A DNA stretch of 64,000 nucleotides from Reyranella aquatilis (GCF_020880995.1 NZ_JAJISD010000006.1:310001-374000); one strand, 5' to 3'. Numbered from the stretch's first letter, positions 52,740 to 62,532 are shown. Made by a program: numbers and translations. The notes: a model not told the origin generated them from the letters alone.

Positions 52740-55700
52740 TCAGTGCTCCGACTTGGCGGGCGTCTCCAACGGCGCCGGCGGCTTGGTGCCCATCCAGCCC
52801 TTGACCGTTTCGCGGAAGCGCTGGAAGGCGACGTAGAGGCCCGGGATCACGAAGATGCCGAGGAACGACGCCGCGATCATGCCGCCGAACACCGCGGTGC
52901 CGACGGCGCGCTGGGTGGCGGCGCCGGCGCCCGAGGCGATCACCAGCGGGATCAGGCCGCAGATGAAGGCGAACGAGGTCATCATCACGGCGCGGAAGCG
53001 CAGGCCCGCGGCCGTGGTGGCGGCCGTGACGACATCGACGCCCTTGGCGCGCTCGGCCATCGCGAACTCGATGATCAGGATGGCGTTCTTGGCGGCCAGC
53101 GCGATCAGTACGACGATGCCGATCTGGGCATAGATGTTGTTGTCGAGGCCGGCGACGAAGAGCGCCGTCACGGCGCCGAACAGGCCGACCGCCACCGACA
53201 GCAGGGCGGCGAGCGGGATCGCGGTGCTCTCGTAGAGGCCGACCAGGAACAGGTAGGCGAAGACCACCGCCAGGCCGAGGATGAACCCGGTCTGGCCGCT
53301 GGCGGCCTTCTCCTGCAGCGCCGTGCCCGTCCATTCGTAGCCGAAGCCGGCGGGCAGGGTCGACTTCGCCAGCCTCTCCATGGCGGCCAGCGCATCGCCC
53401 GAGGAATAGCCGGCGGCCGGCGCACCGTTCAGCGTCACCGAACGCAGGTTGTTGTAGCGGATGATCGACGAGGGCGCGGTGATCAGCTCGACGTTGGCCA
53501 CGGTCTGCAGCGGGATCAGCTCGCCGCTGGAGGATCGGATACGCACGCGGAACACGTCGTTGACGCTCTTGCGGTCCGACGCCTCGGCCTGGACCTTCAC
53601 CTGCCAGGTCTTGCCGAACAGGTTGAAGTCGTTGGTGTAGGTGCCGCCCATCGAGGTCTGCAGCGCCGAGAAGATGTCGGCGATGTTGACGCCCAGCGCC
53701 TGGGCGCGCTCGCGGTCGATTTTGAGGTTGATCTGGGGCGTCGAGGCCGCGTAGGTCGTGAACACGCCCTGCAGCTCGGGCACCTGCTGCGCCGAGATCA
53801 TGAGCCCGCGCGCCACGGCGGCGAGTTCGGTCGGCGAGGCACCGGCCAGCGCCTGCAGCTGGAACTCGAAGCCCGAGGAATTGCCCAGGCCCATGATGGG
53901 CGGCAGGTTGAAGGCGAAGACATTGGCCGCCGCGATCTGCTGGAAGGCGGCATTGACCGTCTTCAACGCCTCGAACACCGAGAGATTGCCCGCCTTGCGC
54001 TCGTCGAACGGCTTCAGGGCCACGACGACCAGGGCGCGGTTGGGGAGGGCCAGCCCGTCGAGCAGGCTGAAACCGCTCACCGTGAAGATGCTCTGCAGCC
54101 AGGGCTGTCCTTCGATCGACTTCTCGACCTGTTCGACGGCACCCAGCGTGCGGTTGGTCGAGGCCGCGTCCGGCAGCTGGACCTCCGCCATGAAGGCCCC
54201 CTGGTCCTCGTCGGGCAGGAAGCCCGAGGAGACCATGGAGCCGATACCACCGGTGCCGGCGACGAAGCCCGCGACCAGCAACAGGGCCACGATGCCGCGA
54301 CGGGCCAGTGGGGTCACCACCTTCACGTATCCGTCGCGCGTCCGGTCGATGCGGCCCTGCATCCAGCCGATGACGCCGGTGGGCTTCTTCTTGTGACGCA
54401 GGATGAGCGAGCACAGCGCGGGCGAGAGCGACAGGGCGTTGATCGCCGAGATGATCATCGAGACCGAGACGGCGACCGCGAACTGCGCGTAGAGCTGGCC
54501 GGAGATGCCCGGAATGAAGGCGGTCGGGATGAACACCGACAGCAGCACCAGCGTGATGGCGATGATCGGGCCGGTGACCTGGCCCATCGCCTTCTCGGTC
54601 GCCTCGGCGACCGTGAGGTGGGGCTCGTGCTCCAGGATGTGCTCGACCGCCTCGACCACGACGATGGCGTCGTCGACCACGATGCCGATGGCCAGCACCA
54701 GCGCCAGCAGCGAGATGGTGTTGGCCGAGTAGCCCATCGCCAGCATGACGGCGAAGGTGCCGACCAGGGCCACCGGCACGGCGATGATCGGGATGATCGT
54801 GGCGCGCAGGTTGCCGAGGAAGATGAAGACCACGATGCCGACCAGCACGAAGGCCTCGATCAGCGTCTTGATCACGCTCTTGATCGTGGCCTTCACGAAC
54901 ACGGTCGTGTCGTACATGACGTCGTAGGCGACGTCCTCGGGGAAGCGCGGCTCGAGGTCCTTCAGCGCCTGGCGGACGCCCTCGGCGGTGGCCAGCGCGT
55001 TGGCGCCGGGGAGCTGGTAGATCTGGATGCCGGTGGCGGCCCTGCCGTTGTAGCGGCCGGACTGGTCGCTGTTCTTGGCGCCGAGTTCGACGCGGGCGAT
55101 GTCCTTGATGCGGACCAGCGCGCCGTCGGACTGGGCGCGCACCACGATGTTCTCGAATTCCTCGACCGTCGTCAGGCGGCCCTGGGTGGTGATGTTGAGC
55201 TGGAAGTCGACGTCGTTCATCAGCGGCGCGGCACCCACGAGGCCGACGGCCGCCTGCACGTTCTGCGCCTGCACCGCCTTCACCACGTCGTCGGGCGTGA
55301 TGTCGAGGCTGGCCATGCGCTCGAGGTTCAGCCAGACGCGCATCGAATAGTCGAGCGCGCCGAACAGCGTCGCGTTGCCGACGCCGGGCACGCGACGCAG
55401 CGTGTCGAGCAGGTTGATGGTCGTGAAGTTCGACAGGAACAGGCCGTCGCGGCTTCCCTTGGGCGAATAGACGGCGACGACCTGCAGCAGCGCCGAGGAC
55501 TGCTTCTTGGTGGTGACGCCGTTGCGCTGCACCTCGGGCGGCAGCAGCGCGATTGCCTGGTTGACTCGGTTGGTGACGTTGACGGTGTTGAGGTCGGGAT
55601 TCGAGCCGACCTCGAAGCTGACGGTCAGGTCGTAGCTGCCGTCGCCGCCCGAGGTCGACTTCATGTAGATCATGCGCTCGACGCCGTTGACCTGCGCCTC

Positions 55701-55901
55701 GATGACCTGAGCCACGCTCTCCTCGACCGCCTGGGCCGAGGCGCCGGGATAGACCGCCGTGACCTTGACCTGCGGCGGCACGATGTCGGGGAACTGCGCC
55801 ACCGGCATCGCCGTCATGGCGATGATGCCGGCGATGCTGATGACCGTGGAGATGACGAAGGCCAGCCGCGGCCGGCGGATGAACAGCGACGCGATGCTCA
55901 T
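52740..55901 (-). CDS. RND multidrug efflux pump, HAE1 (AcrB-like) family
   Basis: A 1053-residue inner-membrane transporter with twelve helices and two large periplasmic loops. It begins MSIASLFIRRPRLAFVISTVI and has VPVAQFPDIVPPQVKV-type porter sequence. The proton-relay Asp pair is in IGIVVDDAIVVVEAVEHI. The second half repeats the pattern (SGFEFQLQ, LYESTAIPLAALLSVAVGLFGA). It exports hydrophobic and amphiphilic compounds by proton antiport. The adaptor gene is directly upstream (6 bp gap). No outer-membrane channel gene is adjacent, so a shared TolC-type channel must be used. Confidence 0.96.
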   Translation of the reverse strand: MSIASLFIRRPRLAFVISTVISIAGIIAMTAMPVAQFPDIVPPQVKVTAVYPGASAQAVEESVAQVIEAQVNGVERMIYMKSTSGGDGSYDLTVSFEVGSNPDLNTVNVTNRVNQAIALLPPEVQRNGVTTKKQSSALLQVVAVYSPKGSRDGLFLSNFTTINLLDTLRRVPGVGNATLFGALDYSMRVWLNLERMASLDITPDDVVKAVQAQNVQAAVGLVGAAPLMNDVDFQLNITTQGRLTTVEEFENIVVRAQSDGALVRIKDIARVELGAKNSDQSGRYNGRAATGIQIYQLPGANALATAEGVRQALKDLEPRFPEDVAYDVMYDTTVFVKATIKSVIKTLIEAFVLVGIVVFIFLGNLRATIIPIIAVPVALVGTFAVMLAMGYSANTISLLALVLAIGIVVDDAIVVVEAVEHILEHEPHLTVAEATEKAMGQVTGPIIAITLVLLSVFIPTAFIPGISGQLYAQFAVAVSVSMIISAINALSLSPALCSLILRHKKKPTGVIGWMQGRIDRTRDGYVKVVTPLARRGIVALLLVAGFVAGTGGIGSMVSSGFLPDEDQGAFMAEVQLPDAASTNRTLGAVEQVEKSIEGQPWLQSIFTVSGFSLLDGLALPNRALVVVALKPFDERKAGNLSVFEALKTVNAAFQQIAAANVFAFNLPPIMGLGNSSGFEFQLQALAGASPTELAAVARGLMISAQQVPELQGVFTTYAASTPQINLKIDRERAQALGVNIADIFSALQTSMGGTYTNDFNLFGKTWQVKVQAEASDRKSVNDVFRVRIRSSSGELIPLQTVANVELITAPSSIIRYNNLRSVTLNGAPAAGYSSGDALAAMERLAKSTLPAGFGYEWTGTALQEKAASGQTGFILGLAVVFAYLFLVGLYESTAIPLAALLSVAVGLFGAVTALFVAGLDNNIYAQIGIVVLIALAAKNAILIIEFAMAERAKGVDVVTAATTAAGLRFRAVMMTSFAFICGLIPLVIASGAGAATQRAVGTAVFGGMIAASFLGIFVIPGLYVAFQRFRETVKGWMGTKPPAPLETPAKSEH

Positions 55902-55907
55902 GGGCCG

Positions 55908-57032
55908 CTACTTCTTCGAAGCCGCGGGCGGTGCCACGCTGGGATTGACCGTCATGCCGGGCCGCACGCGCTGCTGGCCCTGCACGATGACCCGCTCGCC
56001 GGCCTGCAGGCCGGAAGTGATGGCGACGAGGCCGTCGCGCGCGACGCCGGTCCGGACGCGCTTCTGCTCGACCACGTTCTTGTCGTTGACCACGAACAGG
56101 TAGGCGCCGCTCTGGTCCTGGGCGATCGCGGCCTGCGGAACGGCGACCGAGGTCGGGACCTTCTCGCCCTCGATGATGACGCGAACCGTCTGGCCGTCGG
56201 TCAGGACGCCGTTCTTGTTGTCGAAGGTGGCGCGCACGATCTGGCCGTCCGTCTTGGCGTCGACGGTGACGTCGATGAAGTCGATCTTGCCTTTCTCCTG
56301 GTAGACGGAGCCGTCGGCCAGGCGCAGGCGGACCACGATGCCGGCCGGGTCGGTGCCCGACGTCCGCTTGGCCTCGAGTAGCTCGCGCTGCGTCACCGGA
56401 AACAGGACGCGGATCGGATGCTCGCTGACCACGGTGGCCAGCACGCCCGAATCGGGGCTGACGAGGTTGCCGGGGGAGAAGGCGGCGCGGCCGACGCGCC
56501 CGTCGATGGGCGACTTGATCTCGGTGTAGGAGAGCTGGAGCTCGGCGTCGCGCAGCTGGGCGTCGGCATCCTCGACCTGCGCCTTGGCCTGGAGCTGCTC
56601 GGACAGGCGCTGGTCGTAGGTGACCTGGGTGCCGGTGTTGGAGCGCAGCAGCTCGGCGGCGCGCTTCAGCTGCATCTCGGCGTTGGCGAGGGCCGCGCGC
56701 GCGGCGTCGCGCTGGGCCTTCTTCTGGTCGACGGCGGCCTGGTAGGTCTCCGGCTCGATGGTGAAGAGGACCTGGTCCTTCTTGACCTGGTCGCCGTCGG
56801 CGAACTTGCGCGGACCGAGGAAGCCCTTCACGCGGGCGCGCAACTCCACCTTGTCGACGGCGGCGACGCGGCCGATGAACTCGGACTGGTCGGCGATCGG
56901 CTTCATCTCGGCCGGCTGGACGAGCACGGCCGGCGGCGGACCACCCTGCTGGGCACGTGCAGGCGCCGTGCTGCAGACGGCCCAAAGCGCCGCAGCGACG
57001 AGCATCGATGCCGTCGAACGCCGGTTTCTCAT
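55908..57032 (-). CDS. RND efflux periplasmic adaptor (membrane fusion protein)
   Basis: A 374-residue adaptor. Its signal sequence (ASMLVAAALWAVCSTAPARAQ) is followed by the lipoyl/barrel-sandwich halves (VELRARVKGFLGPRKFADGDQV in part; TEIKSPIDGRVGRAAFSPGNLV in part) around an alpha-helical hairpin, then a beta barrel and the C-terminal membrane-proximal domain. There is no lipobox Cys. The second ATG (57032) is better spaced from GGGGA than the one at 57038. It forms an operon with the pump. Confidence 0.92.
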   Translation of the reverse strand: MRNRRSTASMLVAAALWAVCSTAPARAQQGGPPPAVLVQPAEMKPIADQSEFIGRVAAVDKVELRARVKGFLGPRKFADGDQVKKDQVLFTIEPETYQAAVDQKKAQRDAARAALANAEMQLKRAAELLRSNTGTQVTYDQRLSEQLQAKAQVEDADAQLRDAELQLSYTEIKSPIDGRVGRAAFSPGNLVSPDSGVLATVVSEHPIRVLFPVTQRELLEAKRTSGTDPAGIVVRLRLADGSVYQEKGKIDFIDVTVDAKTDGQIVRATFDNKNGVLTDGQTVRVIIEGEKVPTSVAVPQAAIAQDQSGAYLFVVNDKNVVEQKRVRTGVARDGLVAITSGLQAGERVIVQGQQRVRPGMTVNPSVAPPAASKK

Positions 57033-57149
57033 CGTCATTTCCCCGCTCAAATCTGGCCCGGGAACACTGCCCCAAATCCCCCAGATGGTCACGGCATTTC
57101 AGGCCGATTGGGCCTTGCAAGACCGCGCCTGATCGGAGAGGAGTCGAGG

Positions 57150-58643
57150 ATGCAGGCGTTGCGATGGTTGGCACTCGTATTCGCGGCGGCATGCGCCGTC
57201 GCGCCCTTGCATGCCTTGGCACAGACGCAGGCGCCGGCTCAGCCGCCGGTTCAGAATCCCGGCCAGAATTCCGGGCCGGCCGCTCCCGTGCAGACGCCGG
57301 GATCGGCCCAGCGCAGCAGTTTCGCCAATCCCGCCGAGTACGACAGCTACATGGCGGCGCTGAACACGAAGGATCCCGCGCGCAAGGCGCAGGCGATGGA
57401 AGTGTTCATCGCCTGGTATCCGGGCAGCATCCTGCGCCTCGAGGCGCACGAGCAGGCGATCTCGGCCTGGCAGGCCGCCAACCAGCCGGCCAAGGCCGAC
57501 GTGCTGGTGGCTCGCCTGCTCCAGATCGATCCCGACAATCTGCGCGCGCTCGCCAACCGCGCCTATGTCGGACGGCTGAAGGCCTCCGGCGGCGAGGCCG
57601 CGGCGCTGGCCGGCGCGGTGACGGCGTCCCAGCGCGGTCTCGCCGTGATGCCCAAGTGGCAGAAGCCGGCGCTGCTCGACGATGCCGGGTTCGCGAAGGT
57701 CAAGGAGCAGCTGGCGGGTGTCTTCAACGGCGTGCTGGGGTTCGCCGCACTGCAGGAGAAGGACTACGACAAGGCGCGGGTGTACTACCGCGAAGCGGTC
57801 GCTGCCGATCCGACCAATCTGCAGGATGTCTATCAATACGCGGTCGCACAGCTGGAGGGCTCGCCCGTCGATGCGCTGGGCTTCTGGTATGGCGCCCGCG
57901 CGATCGCCATCGCCCGCGCCGCCAAGAGCGATTCGGCCGCGCAGGACATCGATCGTTATGTCCGCTCGCGCTACCGCGTCTATCGCGGCAGCGAGGAGGG
58001 ATGGGACGCGATTGTGACGCGCGTCGCCAACGAATCGGCACCCCCGGCCAACTTCAAGAAGTCGATCCCGCGTGCCATGACGCCGCCTGAGCAGGCGCTG
58101 CAGGTGCTCGAGGACAACGAGCCCAACAAGTTGACTCCCGCGCAATGGGTGCTGGTGCTACGCCATCGCGACGTGAGCCCCGCCAACAAACGCGCCGCCG
58201 AGGCGGTATGGAAAGCGATCGGCGAGAAGCAGGGCGCCTCGCGGCTGAAGATGACCTTCAAGGTGGTGTCGGTCACGCCCGAGCGCATCGAGGGCGCGAT
58301 CACCGACGAGGCCCAGGCCGGCAACCTCGTGGACATCGAGGTCACGCCGGCGCGTCCGCTGAATCCGCCACCTTCCGTGGGCACCAAGATCGCGATGTTC
58401 GGCACGCTGAGCGAATACCGCACCCAGCCGTTCGCGTTCCGCTTCGTGCGGGCGGAACTCGCACCGGAATCGATGCCGGTCGCCGGCGGACAGTGCGCCG
58501 ATCCGCGGCCGCAGATGTGCACCAAGGATTATCGCCCCGCCTGCGGCCAGCTGCGCGACGGCTCGCGCAAGACCTACGGCAACGCCTGTACCGCCTGCAG
58601 CGACCCGCAGGTCGTGAGCCAGGGTGCCGGCGCCTGCCCGTGA
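57150..58643 (+). CDS. secreted TPR-like protein with C-terminal Kazal domain
   Basis: A 497-residue protein. A Sec signal (residues 1-24, MQALRWLALVFAAACAVAPL in part) and a Pro/Gln-rich linker lead to TPR-like repeats at about residues 60-330 (ADVLVARLLQIDPDNLRALANRA in part; YDKARVYYREAVAADPTNL). Residues 449-496 are a Kazal domain with six cysteines (C-x7-C-x7-C-x14-C-x2-C-x12-C, including the TYGNAC signature). Kazal domains inhibit serine proteases and are mostly eukaryotic, though small bacterial versions are known. The protein is probably periplasmic or extracellular. It is divergent from the efflux adaptor. Confidence 0.85.
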   Translation: MQALRWLALVFAAACAVAPLHALAQTQAPAQPPVQNPGQNSGPAAPVQTPGSAQRSSFANPAEYDSYMAALNTKDPARKAQAMEVFIAWYPGSILRLEAHEQAISAWQAANQPAKADVLVARLLQIDPDNLRALANRAYVGRLKASGGEAAALAGAVTASQRGLAVMPKWQKPALLDDAGFAKVKEQLAGVFNGVLGFAALQEKDYDKARVYYREAVAADPTNLQDVYQYAVAQLEGSPVDALGFWYGARAIAIARAAKSDSAAQDIDRYVRSRYRVYRGSEEGWDAIVTRVANESAPPANFKKSIPRAMTPPEQALQVLEDNEPNKLTPAQWVLVLRHRDVSPANKRAAEAVWKAIGEKQGASRLKMTFKVVSVTPERIEGAITDEAQAGNLVDIEVTPARPLNPPPSVGTKIAMFGTLSEYRTQPFAFRFVRAELAPESMPVAGGQCADPRPQMCTKDYRPACGQLRDGSRKTYGNACTACSDPQVVSQGAGACP

Positions 58644-58651
58644 GTACTGTG

Positions 58652-58735
58652 GAGCGGTCATGATGACCGCTCATTGTTCGGCGCTCCCGGACATCGCAAG
58701 GCGATGTCCTGGCGCTTGCCGGCCGAGCTTTGCTC
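58652..58735. terminator. cluster of strong hairpins between convergent genes
   Basis: Three perfect stems lie in a row: GAGCGGTCAT/ATGACCGCTC (58652-58672), GGACATCGC/GCGATGTCC, and GGCCGAGC/GCTCGGCC. They separate the Kazal gene from the convergent universal stress gene and probably stop transcription in both directions, though long T-runs are absent. Confidence 0.7.
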
Positions 58736-58738
58736 GGC

Positions 58739-59569
58739 CTAATGAGCCATCAAGAGCGGCACGCGGCAGGACGAGATGACCTTGCCGGTCGCGCCGCCGA
58801 GGCCGAGGAAGCTCATCATCTGGCCGCGACCGTAGGCGCCCATTACCAGCAGGTCGGCGCCCTTGCCGTGCGTGTAGTCGAGCAGGGCGCGGCCGCGTGC
58901 GCGGCCCGACACGGCACCGGGGTCGATCGCGTCGATCACCGTCTTGATGCCATGACGGCCGAGATTGCGCGCGAGGTACGACGCGCCGACATCGTCGGCC
59001 TTGGAGCCGACGACCAGCAGGGTGATGGTGCTCGCCTTGGCGAGGAACGGCAGGGCGTATTCGACGGCGCGGGCAGCCTGGAAGCTGCCGTTCCACGCCA
59101 CGACGATCGAGCCGAAGCCGCCGCTGCCGGCGTTGGGCGGCGCGATCATGACGGCACGGGCGCATTCGTGGATGGCGGCCTCGACGGTGGCGGGCGCGAC
59201 GTTCTCGGGGTCGGAGCCTGGACGGCCGAGCACCAGGAGGTCCGAGCAGCGTCCCATCGCGACCAGCGTGTCGAGCGTCGCGGTCTCGGCGGCGGTGTAG
59301 GTTGAGCCCGTTACGCCTGCGAGCACTTCCTTGTAGGCGCTCTCGGACGCCTTGCTGCGCTCCTCGAGCCGGTCGTCGTCGAGGTTCATGATGAGTGGCA
59401 TCGCCTCGCCGCTCATCGCGAGGCCGCCGACCGCGCCGCCGGCCGGGCCGACCGGCAGGTGCAGCGCGTCCACGCTGGCGTCGAAGATCGAGGCGACGCG
59501 CGCGGCCAGTCGGAACGACATCGCGGCATCGGGGCCGCCTTCGGACACGGCCAGGATCGACTTCAACAT
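58739..59569 (-). CDS. universal stress protein, tandem UspA domains
   Basis: A 276-residue protein of two Usp domains. The N-terminal domain (MLKSILAVSEGGPDAAMSFRLA) lacks a clear nucleotide motif. The C-terminal domain starts FGSIVVAWNGSFQAARAVEYALPFL and ends GADLLVMGAYGRGQMMSFLGLGGATG, the nucleotide-binding glycine-rich loop of ATP-type Usp proteins. A regulatory or chaperone-like role in stress is usual for the family; no partner is visible. It is transcribed alone. Confidence 0.9.
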   Translation of the reverse strand: MLKSILAVSEGGPDAAMSFRLAARVASIFDASVDALHLPVGPAGGAVGGLAMSGEAMPLIMNLDDDRLEERSKASESAYKEVLAGVTGSTYTAAETATLDTLVAMGRCSDLLVLGRPGSDPENVAPATVEAAIHECARAVMIAPPNAGSGGFGSIVVAWNGSFQAARAVEYALPFLAKASTITLLVVGSKADDVGASYLARNLGRHGIKTVIDAIDPGAVSGRARGRALLDYTHGKGADLLVMGAYGRGQMMSFLGLGGATGKVISSCRVPLLMAH

Positions 59570-59677
59570 GTGGACACTCCCCCAACGGATCTTTCAGGAC
59601 GCGCGATTAAGAGGCGGCGGCGCGCCCGGTGCAAGCCATGTCTTTCGGTCGGCGGCTTTGCCGCGTCGATCGGGCCC

Positions 59678-60124
59678 TCAGGCCCGCGCTGCCCGTGCGA
59701 GGCCGGTCATGAGATCGGCAACGCCGCCCAGTTCCTGCCCGGCCCTGCGTGCGCCCTGGAGAACCTCGTCGAGCGAGCGGCCGTTGGCCAGCGACGCCGC
59801 GCCCCAGAGCAGCGCCGAGCGCATGCCGCTCTTGCAGAAGGCCACCACCCGGACGTCGCCGGATGCCAGCAGGTCGGCCAGCGCGCGCACCTGCTCGGGC
59901 GTCGCACGCGGGCCCGAGAACGGCAGGTCGAGGAATTGCAGTCCGGCTGCCTCGGCGGCGGCGCGTAGCTCGGCGGTCCTGGGCTGGCCGAAGAAGGCCT
60001 CGCCGTCGGGCCGGTTGTTCACCACGGCGGTGAAGCCCGCGCCGGCAATCTCGGCCATGTCGGCCGGGTCGAGTTGGCCGGAGACGGAAACCCGGTCGTC
60101 GACGGCAAGAAGAGAAAGGCTCAT
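59678..60124 (-). CDS. TIGR01244 / DUF442 phosphatase-like protein
   Basis: A 148-residue protein with a dual-specificity phosphatase-like fold. It starts with VSVSGQLDPADMAEIAGAGFTAVVNNRPDGE and has the active-site loop AFCKSGMRSALLWG (Cys-x4-Arg type). Such domains are often fused to ETHE1-like sulfur dioxygenases (the BLH family) or stand alone; they are annotated as sulfur transferases or phosphatases without firm evidence. The ATG overlaps the stop of the YhhQ-like gene (ATGA). Confidence 0.82.
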   Translation of the reverse strand: MSLSLLAVDDRVSVSGQLDPADMAEIAGAGFTAVVNNRPDGEAFFGQPRTAELRAAAEAAGLQFLDLPFSGPRATPEQVRALADLLASGDVRVVAFCKSGMRSALLWGAASLANGRSLDEVLQGARRAGQELGGVADLMTGLARAARA

Positions 60125-60687
60125 GTCGACAACTCGCGTTTGCGGATCCAATGAATGAGAGGCAGGGCCAGGAGCACCATCCAGAGCTTACCCATGACCT
60201 GTCCGGCGACATAGTCGAGGCTGCCGAAGGCCAGCCACAGGAACAGGATGCTGTCGGCCACCAGCCCGACGACGCTGCTGGCGAGGACGGCCAGCACCAG
60301 CCCGCGCGACTGCAGCGGCGTATAGACCGCGAAGTCGGCGAGCTCGGAAAGCAGGAAAGCGGCGGTCGAGGCGATCAGGAGCTGCGGCGGCGCGACGGCG
60401 CCGGACAGCGCCGCGCCGGCCACGATGGCGGCCAGCGTGACGCCGCGACCCAGCCGTCGCTGCACGAGATCGCGCAGCACCAGCGCCAGTCCGATCATCA
60501 GCACGCCCGACGGTGCCATCAGCGGCTTGTCGCCGGGACCCCACGGCCACACCGGCACCAGGCAGGGACCCTGCGGCACGCAGACGGCGCCGACATGTCC
60601 GATCATCCAGTTGGCGAGCGGGATGCAGGCGACGAACGCGAGGAAGTAGGCGAGGCCTTCGAGCTTGGCCCGCTTGGACGAAATCAT
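60121..60687 (-). CDS. VUT/YhhQ-family transporter (probable queuosine precursor importer)
   Basis: A 188-residue inner-membrane protein with about six helices. Sequence VCVPQGPCLVPVWPWGPGDKPLMAPSGVLMIGLALVLRDLVQRRLG (in part) and ASTAAFLLSELADFAVYTPLQ, with the motif SELADFAVYT, are characteristic of the YhhQ family. YhhQ imports preQ0/preQ1 in E. coli. Its neighbour queC, 0.6 kb away, makes preQ0, supporting a link to queuosine. The exact cargo is inferred. Confidence 0.8.
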   Translation of the reverse strand: MISSKRAKLEGLAYFLAFVACIPLANWMIGHVGAVCVPQGPCLVPVWPWGPGDKPLMAPSGVLMIGLALVLRDLVQRRLGRGVTLAAIVAGAALSGAVAPPQLLIASTAAFLLSELADFAVYTPLQSRGLVLAVLASSVVGLVADSILFLWLAFGSLDYVAGQVMGKLWMVLLALPLIHWIRKRELST

Positions 60688-60780
60688 GAGCGCGCTCCTA
60701 GCAGGTCTGCCGCGCGGCTGGAACCCGGGGGAACCCGCCCGCGATGGTTGCGTTTAAGCGCACACAATCCAGGAGATTTC

Positions 60781-61299
60781 ATGCAGCCCATCGCCCGCCG
60801 CTCAATCCTGTTCGGCATTGCCACCCTGTCGGTTCTTCCGGCCACCGCTGCGTTCGCCGTCAACGCCCTGCCGGACGCCCGCTTCGTGGGCTTCGCCCAG
60901 GAGTTCAACGACTTCGAGATCGCCTCGGGCCGCCTCGCCCTTGCCAAGTCGAGGAACGAGAACGTCCGCGGCTTCGCGGCCCGCATGGTCGCCGACCAGA
61001 CCGAGGCCGCGCAGTTTCTCAGCAAGTCGCGGCAGGAAGCCGGCGTCTCCTACGCGCCCGATCCGAGCAACGCGCCGGGCTGGACAGCGACGCTGCAGCG
61101 GCTGAACGTGCTGGAGGGTGTCGAATTCGACACCGCCTACGCCAACGCCCAGCTCGCGGCGCACATCGATGCCAACGCACAGTACGGGGCCTACTCCCAG
61201 GACGGCGGCAACGGGGCGCTGCGCCGCTATGCCCAGGGCCAGCTTCCGAAGATCCAGCAGAACCTCACCGGCGCCCGTCAGCTGGCCGGCGGCCGCTAA
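60781..61299 (+). CDS. DUF4142 periplasmic protein
   Basis: A 172-residue protein. It has a twin-arginine-containing signal region (ARRSILFGIATLSVLPATAAFA) and the four-helix DUF4142 body with FVGFAQEFNDFEIASGRLALAK, VRGFAARMVADQTEAAQFL, and the late AHIDANAQYGAYSQDGGNGALRRYAQGQLPKIQQNL in part. Ferritin-like helical fold; function unknown. It is divergent from the transporter gene and convergent with queC, standing 4 bp from its end. Confidence 0.85.
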   Translation: MQPIARRSILFGIATLSVLPATAAFAVNALPDARFVGFAQEFNDFEIASGRLALAKSRNENVRGFAARMVADQTEAAQFLSKSRQEAGVSYAPDPSNAPGWTATLQRLNVLEGVEFDTAYANAQLAAHIDANAQYGAYSQDGGNGALRRYAQGQLPKIQQNLTGARQLAGGR

Positions 61300-61303
61300 C
61301 CGC

Positions 61304-62017
61304 TCAGAGCGAGGATCTTCCCTCGCGCCAGGCAATGAAGCCCCGCTTGCGCAGTGCGCAGGCGGGGCATTCGCCGCAGCCGTATCCCCAGTCGTTCGGC
61401 CGCCCGCGCACGCTGTCATAGCAGGTGTGGGTGTGCTCCAGGATGAGCTCGACCAGCGCGCGTCCGCCCAGCTCGTTCGCCAGTCCCCAGGTCTCGGCCT
61501 TGTCGAGCCACATCAGGGGTGTGTGCAGCACGAATGCGCGGTCCATGCCGAGGTTGAGCGTTACCTGCAACGCCTTGATCGTATTGTCGCGGCAGTCGGG
61601 ATAGCCGGAAAAATCGGTCTCGCACATGCCGCCCACCAGGTTGCGGATGTTCCGCCGCCACGCGACCGCCGCGGCGAAGGTGAAGAACAGCAGGTTGCGG
61701 CCGGGCACGAAGCTGTTGGGCAGGCCATCCTTCTCCATCGCGAAGGCGACGTCGCGGGTCAGCGACGTGTCGCTGATCTGCCCCAGCACGCCCATGTCGA
61801 TGAAATGGTCTTCGCCCAGCCTGTCCGCCCATTGGGGAAACTGGCGCCGGACTTCGGCCAGAACCACCAGCCGTTGATCGAGTTCGATCCGGTGCCGCTG
61901 GCGATAGTCGAAAGCGACCGTCTCGACATGCGTAAATCGTTCTAGCGCCCAGGCCAGACACGTGGTGGAATCCTGACCGCCGGAGAAGAGGACGAGGGCT
62001 GATCGAGCATCGTTCAT
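61304..62017 (-). CDS. queC: 7-cyano-7-deazaguanine synthase QueC
   Basis: A 237-residue ATP-dependent enzyme making preQ0 from 7-carboxy-7-deazaguanine and ammonia. PP-loop [18 protein letters not shown], then [53 protein letters not shown] and the zinc cluster TCYDSVRG...[16 protein letters not shown]. All are typical of QueC. The ATG at 62017 is preferred over an in-frame start 23 codons upstream. The other que genes are outside the window. Confidence 0.96.
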   Translation of the reverse strand: MNDARSALVLFSGGQDSTTCLAWALERFTHVETVAFDYRQRHRIELDQRLVVLAEVRRQFPQWADRLGEDHFIDMGVLGQISDTSLTRDVAFAMEKDGLPNSFVPGRNLLFFTFAAAVAWRRNIRNLVGGMCETDFSGYPDCRDNTIKALQVTLNLGMDRAFVLHTPLMWLDKAETWGLANELGGRALVELILEHTHTCYDSVRGRPNDWGYGCGECPACALRKRGFIAWREGRSSL

Positions 62018-62100
62018 GAGGGGCTTTATCGCCCGCAACCTCGCTTCGCGCCACCGCGTTGGCTTGTTTACCAGTCCTGCAACCACGGAGGGGGGAACCC

Positions 62101-62532
62101 ATGTTCGTCTCCGATATCCTGTCGCGTAAGGGCGGTCTTGTTTTCACGGTCACGCCCGGCACCACGGTCGGCCAGATTGCCCAGCAGCTGAGCACGCGCC
62201 GCATCGGCTCGGTGCTGGTCCTCGACGCCGACAGCGCCGTCGCCGGCATCGTGTCGGAGCGCGATCTCGTCCAGGCTTTTGCCGGCCACGGCGCGGCGGC
62301 GCTGGCGTTCGAGGCGCAGGCCGTCATGACGCGCGAGGTCGTGACCTGCGATCCCGACGATTCGATCGACGAGATCATGGAGATCATGACCCGTGGCCGC
62401 TTCCGCCACCTTCCGGTGGTGCGGCACGGCGAACTGCTGGGGCTGATCTCGATCGGCGACGTGGTGAAGGCGCGGCTGGAAGAAGCGCGCCATGAAACCG
62501 AGGCGCTGCGCGCCTACATCGTCGCCGGCTAG
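62101..62532 (+). CDS. CBS-domain-pair protein
   Basis: A 143-residue protein of two CBS motifs. The first has [43 protein letters not shown]; the second [44 protein letters not shown]. The pair forms a Bateman module that binds adenine nucleotides. What it regulates is unknown. ATG at 62101 follows GGAGGGGGGAA. Confidence 0.92.
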   Translation: MFVSDILSRKGGLVFTVTPGTTVGQIAQQLSTRRIGSVLVLDADSAVAGIVSERDLVQAFAGHGAAALAFEAQAVMTREVVTCDPDDSIDEIMEIMTRGRFRHLPVVRHGELLGLISIGDVVKARLEEARHETEALRAYIVAG

